Shown here in pieces: positions 28,892 to 39,035 of a stretch of 64,000 nucleotides of DNA. The translations under genes were made by a program, and so were the position numbers. Under the pieces are notes generated by a model that saw only the letters and a program-made list of their open reading frames with translations, had not been told where the DNA came from and did no database searches. Each line of letters opens with the position of its first letter. Positions within the stretch are counted from its first letter, which is position 1. The DNA is from Pseudoalteromonas sp. DL-6 (GTDB lineage Bacteria > Pseudomonadota > Gammaproteobacteria > Enterobacterales > Alteromonadaceae), in assembly GCF_004328665.1 (NCBI RefSeq), contig NZ_CP019771.1, forward strand, positions 1 to 64,000. The letters run 5' to 3'.

Positions 28892-30493
28892 TTAGAATTG
28901 GTTCATGGTGTTAGCTTCACCACCGGCTTTAAGTGCATTCTCGCCAGAGAAGTACTCTTTGTGCGTATCGCCAATGTTAGAGCCTGCAAGGTCTTGGTGC
29001 TTAACTGACGCTTGCTCACGACGGATTTCTTGACGTTGTACGTCACGTACATAAGCCAGCATACCTAAATCACCGAAGTAACCTTCAGATAGAATATCAG
29101 TGCTTAATGCTGCTGTATGGTACGTTGGCAATGTGATTAGGTGATGGAAAATACCAGCTTCACGTGCGCCATCGCGTTGGAAGTTTTGTACTAATAAGTC
29201 TGCAGCTGCAGCAAGCTCTGTTGCATCCATTTCTGGAGCCATAAGCGCTTTGTTGTCATCAATACTTGGGTAAGCGCTTAGATCACGACCTGCTTCTTGC
29301 CACTCTTGGTATACTTGCTCACGGAACTTAAGCGTCCAGTTGAACGACGGTGAGTTGTTGTATACTAATTTAGCATCTGGAACTTGTTCTTTAACGCGAT
29401 TTACCAGCTCTGCAATTTGTTTTACGTGTGGTTTTTCTGTTTCAATCCACAGTAAATCAGCGCCTGACTGTAAGCTAGTTACACAATCTAGTACTACGCG
29501 GTCTTTCTCTGTGCCTTCGCGGAACTGGTATAAACCGTTATCTAGGCGTGTAGGCTTACAAAGTTGGCCATTAAGCTTCATTGCCGTTTCGCCTTCATTT
29601 AAATCTTCAACGCTGTTTACCGGTGTTGTTTCTAAAAATGCATTGTATTGGCTTGCTAAGTCACCTGGTTTTTGTGAAACCGGTACTTTTTGCGTTAGGC
29701 TTGCACCTAGTGAATCGGTACGTGCAACGATAATGCCGTTATCAATACCTAGCTCTAGGAACGCGTAACGTACTGCGTTAATTTTAGCTAAAAAGTCTTC
29801 ATGAGGAACGGTAACTTTACCTGCTTGGTGACCACATTGCTTAGCATCTGATACTTGGTTTTCGATTTGGATAGCACAAGCACCCGCTTCAATCATCTTT
29901 TTAGCAAGTAGGTAAGTCGCTTCTTCGTTACCAAAACCTGCATCAATATCAGCAATGATTGGCACAACGTGCGTTTCAAAGTTATCAATTTTATTAAGCA
30001 CGGCTTGAACGTCGCCGCCGTTTGCTTTTGCATCGTCTAGCTCATTGAATAAATGGTCAAGTTCACGTGCATCAGCTTGCTTTAGGAAGGTGTAGATTTC
30101 TTCGATAAGTGCTGGTACTGATGTTTTTTCGTGCATACTTTGATCTGGAAGTGGGCCAAACTCAGAGCGAAGCGCTGCCACCATCCAACCACTTAGGTAT
30201 ACGTAACTGCGTTTAGTTGTTTTTTGGTGGCGCTTAATAGCCATCATCATTTGTTGCGCAGTAAAACCATGCCAACAACCTAAAGACTGCGTGTACTGGC
30301 TTGTGTCTTTGTCGTATGCCGCCATGTCTTCACGCATAATGTCAGCAGTAAATTGTGCAATATCAACACCAGAGCGAAAACGGTTTTGTAAACGCATGCG
30401 AGTTGCGTATTCAGGATTAATAGTTTTCCATGCACTGCCTTGTGATTGGCATAGTGTTGCTAGTGTATCTGTTTCGCCTTGATATGTTGTCAT
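28892..30493 (-). CDS. aceA: isocitrate lyase
   Basis: First enzyme of the glyoxylate shunt; splits isocitrate to glyoxylate and succinate. The protein is 533 residues, the longer type also found in Pseudomonas, not the E. coli length of about 434. The active-site loop is AKQCGHQAGK with Cys220. ADIDAGFGN, VARTDSLG and NNSPSFNW (substrate binding) are present. The start has GAAGGA upstream. It is divergent from malate synthase G across 238 bp that should contain the control region for growth on acetate or fatty acids; no operator was recognised there. Confidence 0.95.
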   Translation of the reverse strand: MTTYQGETDTLATLCQSQGSAWKTINPEYATRMRLQNRFRSGVDIAQFTADIMREDMAAYDKDTSQYTQSLGCWHGFTAQQMMMAIKRHQKTTKRSYVYLSGWMVAALRSEFGPLPDQSMHEKTSVPALIEEIYTFLKQADARELDHLFNELDDAKANGGDVQAVLNKIDNFETHVVPIIADIDAGFGNEEATYLLAKKMIEAGACAIQIENQVSDAKQCGHQAGKVTVPHEDFLAKINAVRYAFLELGIDNGIIVARTDSLGASLTQKVPVSQKPGDLASQYNAFLETTPVNSVEDLNEGETAMKLNGQLCKPTRLDNGLYQFREGTEKDRVVLDCVTSLQSGADLLWIETEKPHVKQIAELVNRVKEQVPDAKLVYNNSPSFNWTLKFREQVYQEWQEAGRDLSAYPSIDDNKALMAPEMDATELAAAADLLVQNFQRDGAREAGIFHHLITLPTYHTAALSTDILSEGYFGDLGMLAYVRDVQRQEIRREQASVKHQDLAGSNIGDTHKEYFSGENALKAGGEANTMNQF

Positions 30494-30731
30494 AATAAAG
30501 TCCTTCGAACGGGTATTAATATTTATTGTTGAGAGAGTGACTACATCGCGTTAGCTCTGTAGCGCTTAATTAAACATTAGGCTTATTTTTTAGATTTAGT
30601 AAATTTATAGTTGTTATTGCGGCTATACATATAGTGAATGGTTAAAAAGCACTCAAAGCGACTTTTTTGCGATATGGTAAGTGTACGCATATAAAAAATG
30701 CACTCTGTCGGACCGTTTAAGGATTTTAATT

Positions 30732-32924
30732 ATGAGCCACACTCTCACCCACTCTGGACTCAGCGTTGATAAGCAACTAGCTGAATTTGTTAAAAAACAA
30801 CTATTACCTGGTACCCATCTAGACGAACACCAGTTTTGGAAAAGCTTTGCTCATATAGTGCAAACACTTACTCCGCTGAACAAGTCGCTACTCGCTAAAC
30901 GTGAACAATTACAAAAGCAGATTGATGACTACCATGTTGCTAATAAAAACGGTGATCAAGCCCAGTACCAAGCGTTTTTAAAAGACATTGGCTATTTAGT
31001 TGATGAACCTGAAGACTTTAATATTGAAACCCAGAATGTAGAGCCAGAAATAGCATTGACTGCAGGGCCACAGTTAGTGGTACCGGTTAGTAATGCCCGT
31101 TTTGCTTTAAATGCTGCTAATGCACGTTGGGGTTCACTTTACGATGCACTATACGGCACAGACGTACTCAGTGAAGACGATGGTGCAGAGAAAGGGACTC
31201 AATACAACCCAGTGCGCGGCTTTAAAGTAATGGCTTACGCCAGACAGTTTTTAGATAAAGCGCTACCGCTTGAAAATGGCTCGCACATCGAAAGCACTAA
31301 TTATTCAATTGTGGATGGCGCACTTGCTATTACATTACGCGACAGCTCGCACACTACGCTTAAAAACCCTGAACAACTCGTTGGCTATCAAGGTGAGGCA
31401 CAAAACCCAAGTGTTATTTTACTTAAAAACAATGGATTACATGTTGAGCTGCAAATAGATCATCACCACCCTATTGGCCAAGCTGATAAAGCAGGGCTAA
31501 AAGATGTGGTACTTGAAGCGGCGCTGACCACTATTATGGACTGTGAAGACTCCGTTGCTGCAGTGGATGCCGAAGATAAAGTGCAAGTGTACAAAAACTG
31601 GTTAGGCTTAATGCAAGGTAACTTAGTTGAAACGTTTAGAAAAGGCGACAAAATGGTCGACCGTACGTTACAAGCCGATCGCCAATACACAGGTCTTGAT
31701 GGCCAAAAACTGACCCTAAAAGGGCGCAGTATGATGTTTGTGCGTAACGTTGGGCATTTAATGACAAACCCTGCCATTACCGATGTAAGTGGTAATGATG
31801 TGTTTGAAGGCATCATGGATGCCATGTTCACCGCAACAGCCGCACTGCACGATTTAAACACTAAAAATGCCATTCAAAACTCAACTGCACAAAGTATTAA
31901 TATTGTAAAACCAAAAATGCATGGCCCTGATGAAGTGGCATTTGCTAACACTTTATTTGGTATGGTTGAAGAGGCACTAAGCTTGCCGAAAAACACCCTT
32001 AAAATGGGCATTATGGACGAGGAGCGTCGTACTTCTGCTAACCTAAAAGCCTGTATTCATGCAGCTAAAGAGCGCGTTGTATTTATTAACACCGGCTTTT
32101 TAGACCGCACCGGTGATGAAATACACACCTCTATGCAAGCGGGTGTGGTACTGCCTAAAGCCGCTATTAAATCACAGCCTTGGATCAGCGCTTATGAAGA
32201 TCGTAACGTCGATATTGGCCTAGCCTGTGGCTTAAGCCACAAAGCACAAATTGGTAAAGGTATGTGGGCAATGCCCGATAAAATGGCGATGATGATGGAG
32301 CAAAAAGTTGCACATCCTCAATCAGGTGCAAATACGGCTTGGGTGCCCTCTCCTACTGCCGCTACATTACACGCAATGCACTATCATGATGTTGATGTAT
32401 TTAGCCTGCAGCAAAGCATTGCCACGCGCCAAATAGCAAGCCTAGAAAGCTTGCTAACACCACCGCTAATGACAACCCCAGAAACACTATCAAAAGAAGA
32501 TATTCAAAGTGAGCTTGAGAACAACGCGCAAGGCATTTTAGGTTACGTAGTACGCTGGATTGACCAAGGTATAGGCTGTTCTAAAGTGCCTGACATTAAC
32601 CATATTGGCTTAATGGAAGATAGAGCGACCTTACGTATTTCAAGTCAGCATATCGCCAACTGGCTGCATCACGGCGTGTGCAGTAATGAGCAAGTACAAA
32701 AAGTGATGGCAAAAATGGCTAAGGTTGTTGATGGCCAAAATGAGCATGATAGCCTTTACAGCCCTATGGCTACTAATGAGCAAACACTGGCTAAAAGTGT
32801 TGCTTATCAAGCCGCTATGGCACTAGTATTTGAAGGCGTTAGCCAACCTAGCGGTTATACTGAGCCGCTACTGCACAGCTACCGCTTAAAATATAAAGCA
32901 CAGCACCATAACCTAGCTGAATAG
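30732..32924 (+). CDS. glcB: malate synthase G
   Basis: Condenses glyoxylate with acetyl-CoA to malate, the second shunt step. The start is placed at ATG 30732 (MSHTLTHSG), which has TTTAAGGATTTT upstream and gives 730 residues, near the family size. A longer frame starts 51 bases earlier. Diagnostic segments include [57 protein letters not shown] and [18 protein letters not shown]. The last codons lie in an octamer repeat (TAGCTGAA) that also supplies the stop. Confidence 0.95.
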   Translation: MSHTLTHSGLSVDKQLAEFVKKQLLPGTHLDEHQFWKSFAHIVQTLTPLNKSLLAKREQLQKQIDDYHVANKNGDQAQYQAFLKDIGYLVDEPEDFNIETQNVEPEIALTAGPQLVVPVSNARFALNAANARWGSLYDALYGTDVLSEDDGAEKGTQYNPVRGFKVMAYARQFLDKALPLENGSHIESTNYSIVDGALAITLRDSSHTTLKNPEQLVGYQGEAQNPSVILLKNNGLHVELQIDHHHPIGQADKAGLKDVVLEAALTTIMDCEDSVAAVDAEDKVQVYKNWLGLMQGNLVETFRKGDKMVDRTLQADRQYTGLDGQKLTLKGRSMMFVRNVGHLMTNPAITDVSGNDVFEGIMDAMFTATAALHDLNTKNAIQNSTAQSINIVKPKMHGPDEVAFANTLFGMVEEALSLPKNTLKMGIMDEERRTSANLKACIHAAKERVVFINTGFLDRTGDEIHTSMQAGVVLPKAAIKSQPWISAYEDRNVDIGLACGLSHKAQIGKGMWAMPDKMAMMMEQKVAHPQSGANTAWVPSPTAATLHAMHYHDVDVFSLQQSIATRQIASLESLLTPPLMTTPETLSKEDIQSELENNAQGILGYVVRWIDQGIGCSKVPDINHIGLMEDRATLRISSQHIANWLHHGVCSNEQVQKVMAKMAKVVDGQNEHDSLYSPMATNEQTLAKSVAYQAAMALVFEGVSQPSGYTEPLLHSYRLKYKAQHHNLAE

Positions 32925-32960
32925 CTGAATAGCTGAATAGCTGAATAGCTGAATAGCTGA
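32914..32960. repeat. octamer microsatellite over the glcB stop codon
   Basis: Five perfect copies of TAGCTGAA (32914-32953) plus TAGCTGA. The first unit encodes the last residues of GlcB and the next unit provides the TAG stop, so changes in copy number downstream would not alter the protein. Confidence 0.9.
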
Positions 32961-32976
32961 CATTTATTTAACACTA

Positions 32977-33012
32977 AAAAAGCGCGTTTTGCCTACACAA
33001 AACGCGCTTTTT
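32977..33012. terminator. bidirectional terminator between glcB and the yebC-family gene
   Basis: Arms AAAAGCGCGTTTTG and CAAAACGCGCTTTT with a short loop, flanked by A- and T-runs on both sides. It serves both convergent genes. Confidence 0.8.
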
Positions 33013-33062
33013 GTTTTATTAAGCGGCAAAATAGCTAAAATTCGCCTAGTTAAAACTACGAA

Positions 33063-33788
33063 TTAATTTTTAATGGTCGCGTTGTGATAAACATTTTGTA
33101 CGTCATCGCAATCTTCAAGCATATTGATAAATTTCTCAAAGTTGGCAATCACTTCTTCATCAGTAATTTCAACATGCACTTGTGGTACAAAGGTAATCTC
33201 ATCAATTTCAAAGTTAATGCCTTCAAATGCTTCTTCTAATGCCGTTTTAGCTTTAAAGTACTCAGTATGCGGTGCAAACACCGACACCTTGCCATCTTCG
33301 GCTTCTACATCAGTCACATCAACATCAGCCATCATCAGGGCTTCTAACACCACTTCATCGTCGTCGCCTGCAAACCCTAAAACAGCAAGGTGATCAAACA
33401 TATGAGCAACACAACCAGGTGTGCCTATTTTTGAATCTGTTTTAGTAAACGGTAAGCGCACATCTTTAATCGTACGATTAGGGTTGTCGGTTAAACAGTC
33501 AACAATCACCATACAATTACCCGGGCCGTAACCTTCGTAACGAGCGGTTGAGTAATCTTCCCCTGCCCCACCGGCTGCTTTTTCAATTGCTTTTTCGATT
33601 ACGTGCGCGGGAACTTGGTCTTTTTTGGCTTTTTCAATTAAGCGGCGCAATGTTTGATTTACATCGGGGTCGGGTTCACCACTTTTGGCTGCAACGTAAA
33701 TTTCTTTACCATACTTCGAATTTACTTTAGTTTTTGCGTTGGCTGTTTTAGCCATCGAACTTTTGCGGACTTCAAATGCTCTGCCCAT
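33063..33788 (-). CDS. YebC/PmpR (TACO1) family protein
   Basis: Protein of 241 residues with the three-domain YebC fold: a basic N-terminus ([20 protein letters not shown], then [12 protein letters not shown]), [21 protein letters not shown], then [19 protein letters not shown] and [11 protein letters not shown]. The N-terminal MGRAFEVRK type is the second paralogue of gammaproteobacteria (YeeN-like), not canonical YebC, which begins MAGHSKW. Family members act as DNA-binding regulators or help ribosomes through proline-rich stalls. Which applies here is open. Confidence 0.88.
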   Translation of the reverse strand: MGRAFEVRKSSMAKTANAKTKVNSKYGKEIYVAAKSGEPDPDVNQTLRRLIEKAKKDQVPAHVIEKAIEKAAGGAGEDYSTARYEGYGPGNCMVIVDCLTDNPNRTIKDVRLPFTKTDSKIGTPGCVAHMFDHLAVLGFAGDDDEVVLEALMMADVDVTDVEAEDGKVSVFAPHTEYFKAKTALEEAFEGINFEIDEITFVPQVHVEITDEEVIANFEKFINMLEDCDDVQNVYHNATIKN

Positions 33789-33954
33789 CTTGTGCCTCTA
33801 TTGAATACGTTCTGTTTTCGATATTTTACCAATTCAAAGCGTATTGGGCTAGTGGTTCAACATGCTATGCTAAGTAAAAGCAGCTGGGTATTAATTTAAA
33901 TAATACCCGTTATGCTATTAAATAAATACAACAAAGCTCAATTTAACATAATCA

Positions 33955-34264
33955 GGGTCTGTTAATCTTTGCGGATTGCTATTTGTTCAAACTAGGGGCA
34001 ATTTAATCGCGGCGCGAAGTTTGTAACCTAGTGGGCTAAGTCAAAACCGAGCAAAGCTTCCGCGTCCTGCTCACGCCCCTTACCTACATCCATGTAGGCA
34101 ACAAAGAGTTAATTGCCCCTAGGCAGAACCCTCCGGGCAACGCCTGTTTGGCATTGATGCTGCATTATCGCCTATTTATGGGGAATACCACACCACATAG
34201 GCTCTGCCTTGCCTAAATACCAAACAGACTGCTGCAAATTCAACCTTGAAAGGTCAACAGACCC
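33955..34264. mobile_element. MITE-like element, copy A (310 bp)
   Basis: Bounded by GGGTCTGTT and AACAGACCC terminal inverted repeats, flanked on both sides by TCA (possible target duplication). It has no internal ORF. The interior has the segments CAAACTAGGGGCAATTTAAT, CTAGTGGGCTAAGTC, GTTTGGCATTGATGCTGC and ACCAAACAGACTGCTGCAAA. Copy B at 38444-38707 is the same element in opposite orientation, with about 45 internal bases missing. The right end of copy A runs into the HAD gene and provides its stop codon. Apart from this element, 33789-34253 holds no gene. Confidence 0.85.
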
Positions 34265-34871
34265 TCACTTTTTCAGCGTGATTGTCAATTAATGTTACCA
34301 ATTCATCAAACGCATGAATAACAAAATCGGCTTGTTCGGCATACGCGGGGGTCACATCAGGTGCATACAAACAGGCTCGCATTTTTGCATTATGGGCCGC
34401 TTGTATATCATATAAATAATCACCAACGTAAATAACATTATCAACTGGCATTGACCACTGCCTTGCAATCATTAATAAAGCACTCGGATCGGGTTTGGCT
34501 GGAGCTTCAGTTCGAGTGAGTACCGTTTCGATTGGCAATGGGTTGTGTTGTAGCTTTAGTGTGGCCGCTTTATCAAAATTACGGGTCACAATAGCCATGG
34601 GGATATTTTTAGCTTGCAGAGCGTTAACAGCTTTAACAACGCCGGGTAAAAACGTCGCCGTTTGCGCATCAAGTAGCTCATGCTGATGCACTATATTCAT
34701 TGCTTCTTCACGCATGTAGGGCGAGGGCAATTGCTCTATATATTCAAGTAGGTCTAGCTCTGCAGGACAACCTACTTGGGCTTTTATTAATGAAAAGTTT
34801 AATTCTGATGATACTAAGGTTCCGTCTAAATCAAAAATAACACCTTTGATTGCCTCAATTTGCGTTTTCAT
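34254..34871 (-). CDS. HAD-family hydrolase (phosphatase)
   Basis: Protein of 205 residues of the HAD superfamily, probably a small-molecule phosphatase of the phosphoglycolate-phosphatase/GmhB-like kind. Motif I is FDLDGTLV (Asp14, Asp16), motif II Thr96 in VTRNF, motif III Lys126 in AKPDPS, and motif IV GDYLYD (Asp151, Asp155). The cap domain is inserted after motif I. The final codons (about VC and TGA) lie in the terminal repeat of element copy A, so the C-terminus has been altered by insertion. The core fold and all catalytic residues are intact. Confidence 0.88.
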   Translation of the reverse strand: MKTQIEAIKGVIFDLDGTLVSSELNFSLIKAQVGCPAELDLLEYIEQLPSPYMREEAMNIVHQHELLDAQTATFLPGVVKAVNALQAKNIPMAIVTRNFDKAATLKLQHNPLPIETVLTRTEAPAKPDPSALLMIARQWSMPVDNVIYVGDYLYDIQAAHNAKMRACLYAPDVTPAYAEQADFVIHAFDELVTLIDNHAEKVRVC

Positions 34872-35109
34872 TTCATTCCTTGCGCTAAATAATTAGCTCA
34901 TTTTGCTGAGTTTGCTTTACATAAAAGAGTATATCAATAAACGTATTGGAAAGAGCTCAGTCCATTGCACTCCCAGTATAGCTCATTTGATAACACAATA
35001 GCTTGGGTTTGAATAATATCTGTTGTAATGGTTCTACGATGAAGTAAATTAACGCGATCAGCTAATCTTTGGTAAAAAAGTGCGCACCTTATAAAAGATG
35101 CGCGGTGGG

Positions 35110-35604
35110 TTAGTTAGTTTCAAATCGCGCTTCAAGCCATGTATCGTCTTGGCTAAAGTTTAACGTTTTAACTTGTCCTCGCCCTTCAACATTTACCATA
35201 TTGACTTGTGCAGGCCACAAATCACGCAGTGCACCATGACTCATTCTAATGCCCTCAATCTCATCGGGGATCGTTGCTTCTTGGTATACCCAAAAGAACT
35301 TACCATCCACTTGTGCACCCACATAATTAAGCGTAAGTGGCTCACCTACTAAGGTTTGCAAAGCAACATGAGACTCAACATATTTAGCAAAGCGTTTTTG
35401 GTCACGCTTGTTATTTATAATATCCACTTTGCCTTTAAATAAGTTGCCAACAGCATGCTCTGTGTCATGTAAGTAAAAACGATGCATCAATTCAATATTG
35501 TGCGTGCGCTGATTAAATAACACCGTGGTAACGGATGATTTTAATTGATGCGCCATACTCGGCGCAGCAATTAAAAAACAAGCAATAATAAGCAAAAAGC
35601 GCAT
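35110..35604 (-). CDS. secreted protein of unknown function (DUF6702-like)
   Basis: Protein of 164 residues with a signal peptide (cleavage after about PSMA, residue 18). The mature part begins HQLKSSVTTVLFNQRTHNIE, with His residues in HRFYLHDTEHA. By eye it resembles the DUF6702 family; this is not certain. The start lies two bases after the M1 peptidase stop, so the two are cotranscribed and this protein probably supports or accompanies the peptidase in the periplasm. Confidence 0.75.
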   Translation of the reverse strand: MRFLLIIACFLIAAPSMAHQLKSSVTTVLFNQRTHNIELMHRFYLHDTEHAVGNLFKGKVDIINNKRDQKRFAKYVESHVALQTLVGEPLTLNYVGAQVDGKFFWVYQEATIPDEIEGIRMSHGALRDLWPAQVNMVNVEGRGQVKTLNFSQDDTWLEARFETN

Positions 35605-35606
35605 TA

Positions 35607-38051
35607 TTATTGGTCCTCGCCGTTATTTTTTTCGTCTTTTGGCTCGTCTTTTTTCAGCTCAGTTTTAATATCTTGCATGATATCACGGCTTACTTTTGCC
35701 TTACTCTTTTCACGTTTGTACACTTCAATACGTGAAGGAATAATACGACGTGGGTAGTGATTATTTTCTACATTCACATCCGCTGTTTCCCAACCTGGAT
35801 CAACCGTTACTGAGGTGAGCGGTTTGTTTTTGTCGGTAATAATCAGCTTTTGTACATTTTTGTGGTTACGACGCCAAATTTCTGCGGGAATGTAACGCTC
35901 TTCTTTAGCGCCATCTTCATAAGTTAGCTCTAAAAGAATCGGCATCACTAGACCGCCCAAGTTTGAAAACTCCATAACATAGTAGTTTTTGTCTTCTTCT
36001 AGCGCGCGATCGAGTGTTTTACGCTCCCACGGTTTTAAGCCTTTTAAAAATTTGTTGTACGAATTACGTTCTTTATTGGTAACCGTAAAGCGATCGTTTT
36101 CGTCATAAAAGTCGGTCACATCTGGGTTTTTCTCAACCCAGGTTTTTTTACCTTCAGCACGATTACGCTCAACAAATAATGAGCTTGGCTTATTCGCTTC
36201 AATATCACGTAAACGTTTAAAGTCGATATCAGGGTTTTTGGTGTCTAACCGTAATTGGTATACTTTATCAAGCGAGATATCAACATGGTCTGTGGTGTAA
36301 AACCAACCACGCCAGAACCAATCTAAATCAACGCCTGACGCTTCTTCCATAGTACGGAAAAAATCAGCTGGAGTAGGACGCTTATATTTCCAGCGCTGTG
36401 CATACTCTTTAAACGCAAAATCAAATAATTCACGACCTAGAATAACTTCACGTAAAATATTTAATGCTGCAGCTGGTTTAGTGTAGGCATTAGGGCCTAA
36501 TCGAAGCACACTGTCTGATTGCGTCATAATAGGTACTTGAGTTTCAGACTTCATGTACGCCACAATGTCACGAGGCTCAACCCCCCAAGGAATGGTTGGA
36601 TCCCATTCACGTCCAGCAACACCATCTAAAAAGCTATTTAAGCCTTCATCCATCCAAGTCCATTGGCGCTCATCTGAGTTTACAATCATAGGGAAATAAA
36701 TATGCCCCACTTCATGAATAACAACGCCGATTAAAAAGCGTTTTTCTGCTTGAGAATAAGTACGCGTACCATCATCTTGTAAGTCTGTTCGTGGACCATT
36801 AAAGGTGATCATTGGGTATTCCATCCCCCCTACTGGGCCATTAACTGACTGTGCAGTTGGGTAAGGGTAGTCAAATGAATATTTCGAATACACTTCCATG
36901 GTATGCACCACAGATTCAGTTGAGTACTTCTTCCATAAATCGCCACCTTCTTTAGGGAAAAACGACATCGCCATAACCAGTGGTTGCTCATTCCCACCTT
37001 GTTGGTAACCTTTAGCATCCCACATAAATTTACGTGACGACGCCCATGCAAAATCACGGACATTCTCTGCTTTAAAATGCCACGTTTTTGTTTTGTCTGT
37101 GCCGGCTTTTTCGTTTTCGAGTGCCTCTTCTTCAGTAACTACAAATACCGGGCGCTTTGCTGTTTCAGCTTCTTTTAAACGCATGCGTTGAGTACTGGTT
37201 AAAACTGAGCTTGGGTTATCAAGCTTACCGGTTGCCGATACAATATGATCCGCTGGAACCGTAATTTCAACGTCGTAGTCACCAAATTCCAAGGTGAATT
37301 CACCGCTACCTAGAAATGGTTTGTTGGTCCATGCTTCGTAATCAGTATACGCAGCTAAACGAGGGAACCACTGTGCCACTAGGAAAATATCGTTACCGTC
37401 TTCTTCAAAGTGCTCATAACCTGCACGTGCACCTACCGCATCTTCTTCAACCAAGTTAAACGCGAAGTCCATGCTAAACTCAACATCTTTACCCGGTTTA
37501 AGTGGCGTGTTTAAGTCTATACGCATTAGAGTATCAACAACCGTTACGCGAAGCGCTTTACCATCTTCATCTTTAACATTGCTAATGGTGTAACCCAGCT
37601 CATTGTCGTTCATAAACTGCTGACGACGTAAATCACCTAAGCTTAATTTAGCAGGCTTGGCATCCGGTTCGTTTTGTAGGGTACTTTTAAAAGTTTGCGT
37701 GGTTTCTGCAATCGAGTCATTTTTAAAAATGTTTTGATCAAGCTGTAGCCATAAATATTTAAGCGTATGCGGTGAGTTATTTTTATATTCAATTGTTTGA
37801 CTCCCCGTTAAACGACGCTTTTGCTCATCAAGCTTTACATCAATATCGTAATCAACGCGTTGTTGCCAGTAATTTTCTGCCGGTGCACCTGCGGCACTAC
37901 GGTAAACATTAGGGGTAGGCAAAGCTTCGTCTAGTTGACGAAACTTATCAACATAGCTGCCTTTAGTTTGTTCAACAGATGAGGCCATCACAGAGCTCGC
38001 CATTGCCAAAGGCAATACAAACGCACTCAATGTAAATAAATTTTTCTTCAT
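35607..38051 (-). CDS. exported M1-family metallopeptidase
   Basis: Zinc aminopeptidase-like protein of 814 residues with a signal peptide (cleavage after about VMA). An N-terminal beta domain (about 55-300) precedes the thermolysin-like core. HEVGH gives His446, Glu447 and His450, and the third ligand Glu469 is in WTWMDEGLNSF. The exopeptidase motif is GGMEYPM (about 408-414), where classic enzymes have GAMEN. The C-terminus is charged and rich in Lys and Glu (about 785-814). It probably trims peptides in the periplasm. It heads a two-gene unit, with palindrome copy 3 about 210 bp upstream. Confidence 0.93.
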   Translation of the reverse strand: MKKNLFTLSAFVLPLAMASSVMASSVEQTKGSYVDKFRQLDEALPTPNVYRSAAGAPAENYWQQRVDYDIDVKLDEQKRRLTGSQTIEYKNNSPHTLKYLWLQLDQNIFKNDSIAETTQTFKSTLQNEPDAKPAKLSLGDLRRQQFMNDNELGYTISNVKDEDGKALRVTVVDTLMRIDLNTPLKPGKDVEFSMDFAFNLVEEDAVGARAGYEHFEEDGNDIFLVAQWFPRLAAYTDYEAWTNKPFLGSGEFTLEFGDYDVEITVPADHIVSATGKLDNPSSVLTSTQRMRLKEAETAKRPVFVVTEEEALENEKAGTDKTKTWHFKAENVRDFAWASSRKFMWDAKGYQQGGNEQPLVMAMSFFPKEGGDLWKKYSTESVVHTMEVYSKYSFDYPYPTAQSVNGPVGGMEYPMITFNGPRTDLQDDGTRTYSQAEKRFLIGVVIHEVGHIYFPMIVNSDERQWTWMDEGLNSFLDGVAGREWDPTIPWGVEPRDIVAYMKSETQVPIMTQSDSVLRLGPNAYTKPAAALNILREVILGRELFDFAFKEYAQRWKYKRPTPADFFRTMEEASGVDLDWFWRGWFYTTDHVDISLDKVYQLRLDTKNPDIDFKRLRDIEANKPSSLFVERNRAEGKKTWVEKNPDVTDFYDENDRFTVTNKERNSYNKFLKGLKPWERKTLDRALEEDKNYYVMEFSNLGGLVMPILLELTYEDGAKEERYIPAEIWRRNHKNVQKLIITDKNKPLTSVTVDPGWETADVNVENNHYPRRIIPSRIEVYKREKSKAKVSRDIMQDIKTELKKDEPKDEKNNGEDQ

Positions 38052-38257
38052 TGTTAATCCTGATCGATTTTAGTGACGCTACTGTGACAAATTTACAGCT
38101 AAGCTTCAATAAAATAGCGATAAAACCCTGCTTTTATAGGGTGATATTCCCCACGTTTATGTAAATACTATTTATAGTGTTTCATACCATAAAAAAGAAC
38201 GCGCATTTCGTCAGAAATTTAATAAAAAACAAAAGTAATTAATACGCTAAACAAAAC

Positions 38258-38274
38258 TGTAAAGGGGGTTTACA
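38258..38274. repeat. TGTAAA-N5-TTTACA repeat, copy 3
   Basis: TGTAAAGGGGGTTTACA in the gene-free 38052-38443 stretch upstream of the M1 peptidase, about 207 bp from its start codon. Nothing else was recognised in that stretch. Confidence 0.7.
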
Positions 38275-38443
38275 TATCACTAAAAGTAGAGATAAAACGA
38301 AAAAACACAGCTATTTTCATTAAAAATACTAAATAACACAGTTTTAGGTTGATCTTTACTATGGTTTGTAATTAGAATCGCCCACTTTTTTAATTTGAGG
38401 GCACTTTTTTAGTGTTTCTCTCAAATATTTTTTGTTCTAACTG

Positions 38444-38707
38444 GGGTCTGTTGACCTTTCAAGATTAGATTTGCAGCAGTCTGTTTGGTATTTAGGCAAG
38501 GCAAAGTCTATGTGGTGTGGTTATTCCCCATAAATAGGTGATAACGCAGCATCAATGCCAAACAGGCGCTGCCCTTTGGGTTCTGCCTAGGGGCGATTTA
38601 CTCTTTGTTGCTCGGTTTTTACTTAGCCCACTAGGTTACAAACCTCGCGCCTCGATTAAACCGCCCCTAGTTTGAACGAATTTTAATCTGCAAAGGTCAA
38701 CAGACCC
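38444..38707. mobile_element. MITE-like element, copy B (264 bp, inverted)
   Basis: Ends are GGGTCTGTTGACCTTT and AAAGGTCAACAGACCC. The interior matches copy A in reverse orientation (TTTGCAGCAGTCTGTTTGG, then GCATCAATGCCAAACAGG, then CACTAGGTTACAAAC). It lacks the CGTCCTGCTCACGCC block of copy A. No flanking duplication is visible. Copies A and B bracket the HAD, DUF6702-like and M1 genes. Confidence 0.85.
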
Positions 38708-38732
38708 AAATCGTATTAAGTGTGGTGAGTTT

Positions 38733-38969
38733 ATGGATTTTTATGTCCTAAAAAAGCAGCAAAAACTAATTGCAATACCAGCAGACGTGCAAAATTGTAA
38801 GCAGTATATTAACTCAGGCTACCTGTATATTGATAAAGTGGCTGCTTGTAATGAAACTAATGCACTGGAAGTATTACATGCTAAAAAAGCGAAAGCATTA
38901 AAGTGGCCTTTAACAATCGCCCTTGCTGCTTTACCCGTTATTTTTATTGCTTGGTATATTTTAAGCTAA
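38733..38969 (+). CDS. small single-pass membrane protein
   Basis: Protein of 78 residues: a polar N-terminal part (with Cys in VQNCKQY and AACNET), then a basic stretch KKAKALK and one C-terminal membrane helix at about 57-76, placing it as a tail-anchored inner-membrane protein. It has GGTGAG upstream of the ATG. No family was recognised. It starts 26 bp after element copy B, whose insertion may have replaced its promoter region. Confidence 0.65.
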   Translation: MDFYVLKKQQKLIAIPADVQNCKQYINSGYLYIDKVAACNETNALEVLHAKKAKALKWPLTIALAALPVIFIAWYILS

Positions 38970-39035
38970 AGCGATACTTGCATCTTTAATTGCCTTGGGT
39001 ATATTGGCGCTCTTATGGTTTTTTAAGAGCGCAAA

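Noticed and set aside
29340..29768. 142-codon plus-strand ORF inside aceA
   Set aside because: Antisense shadow of isocitrate lyase; no independent start signals.
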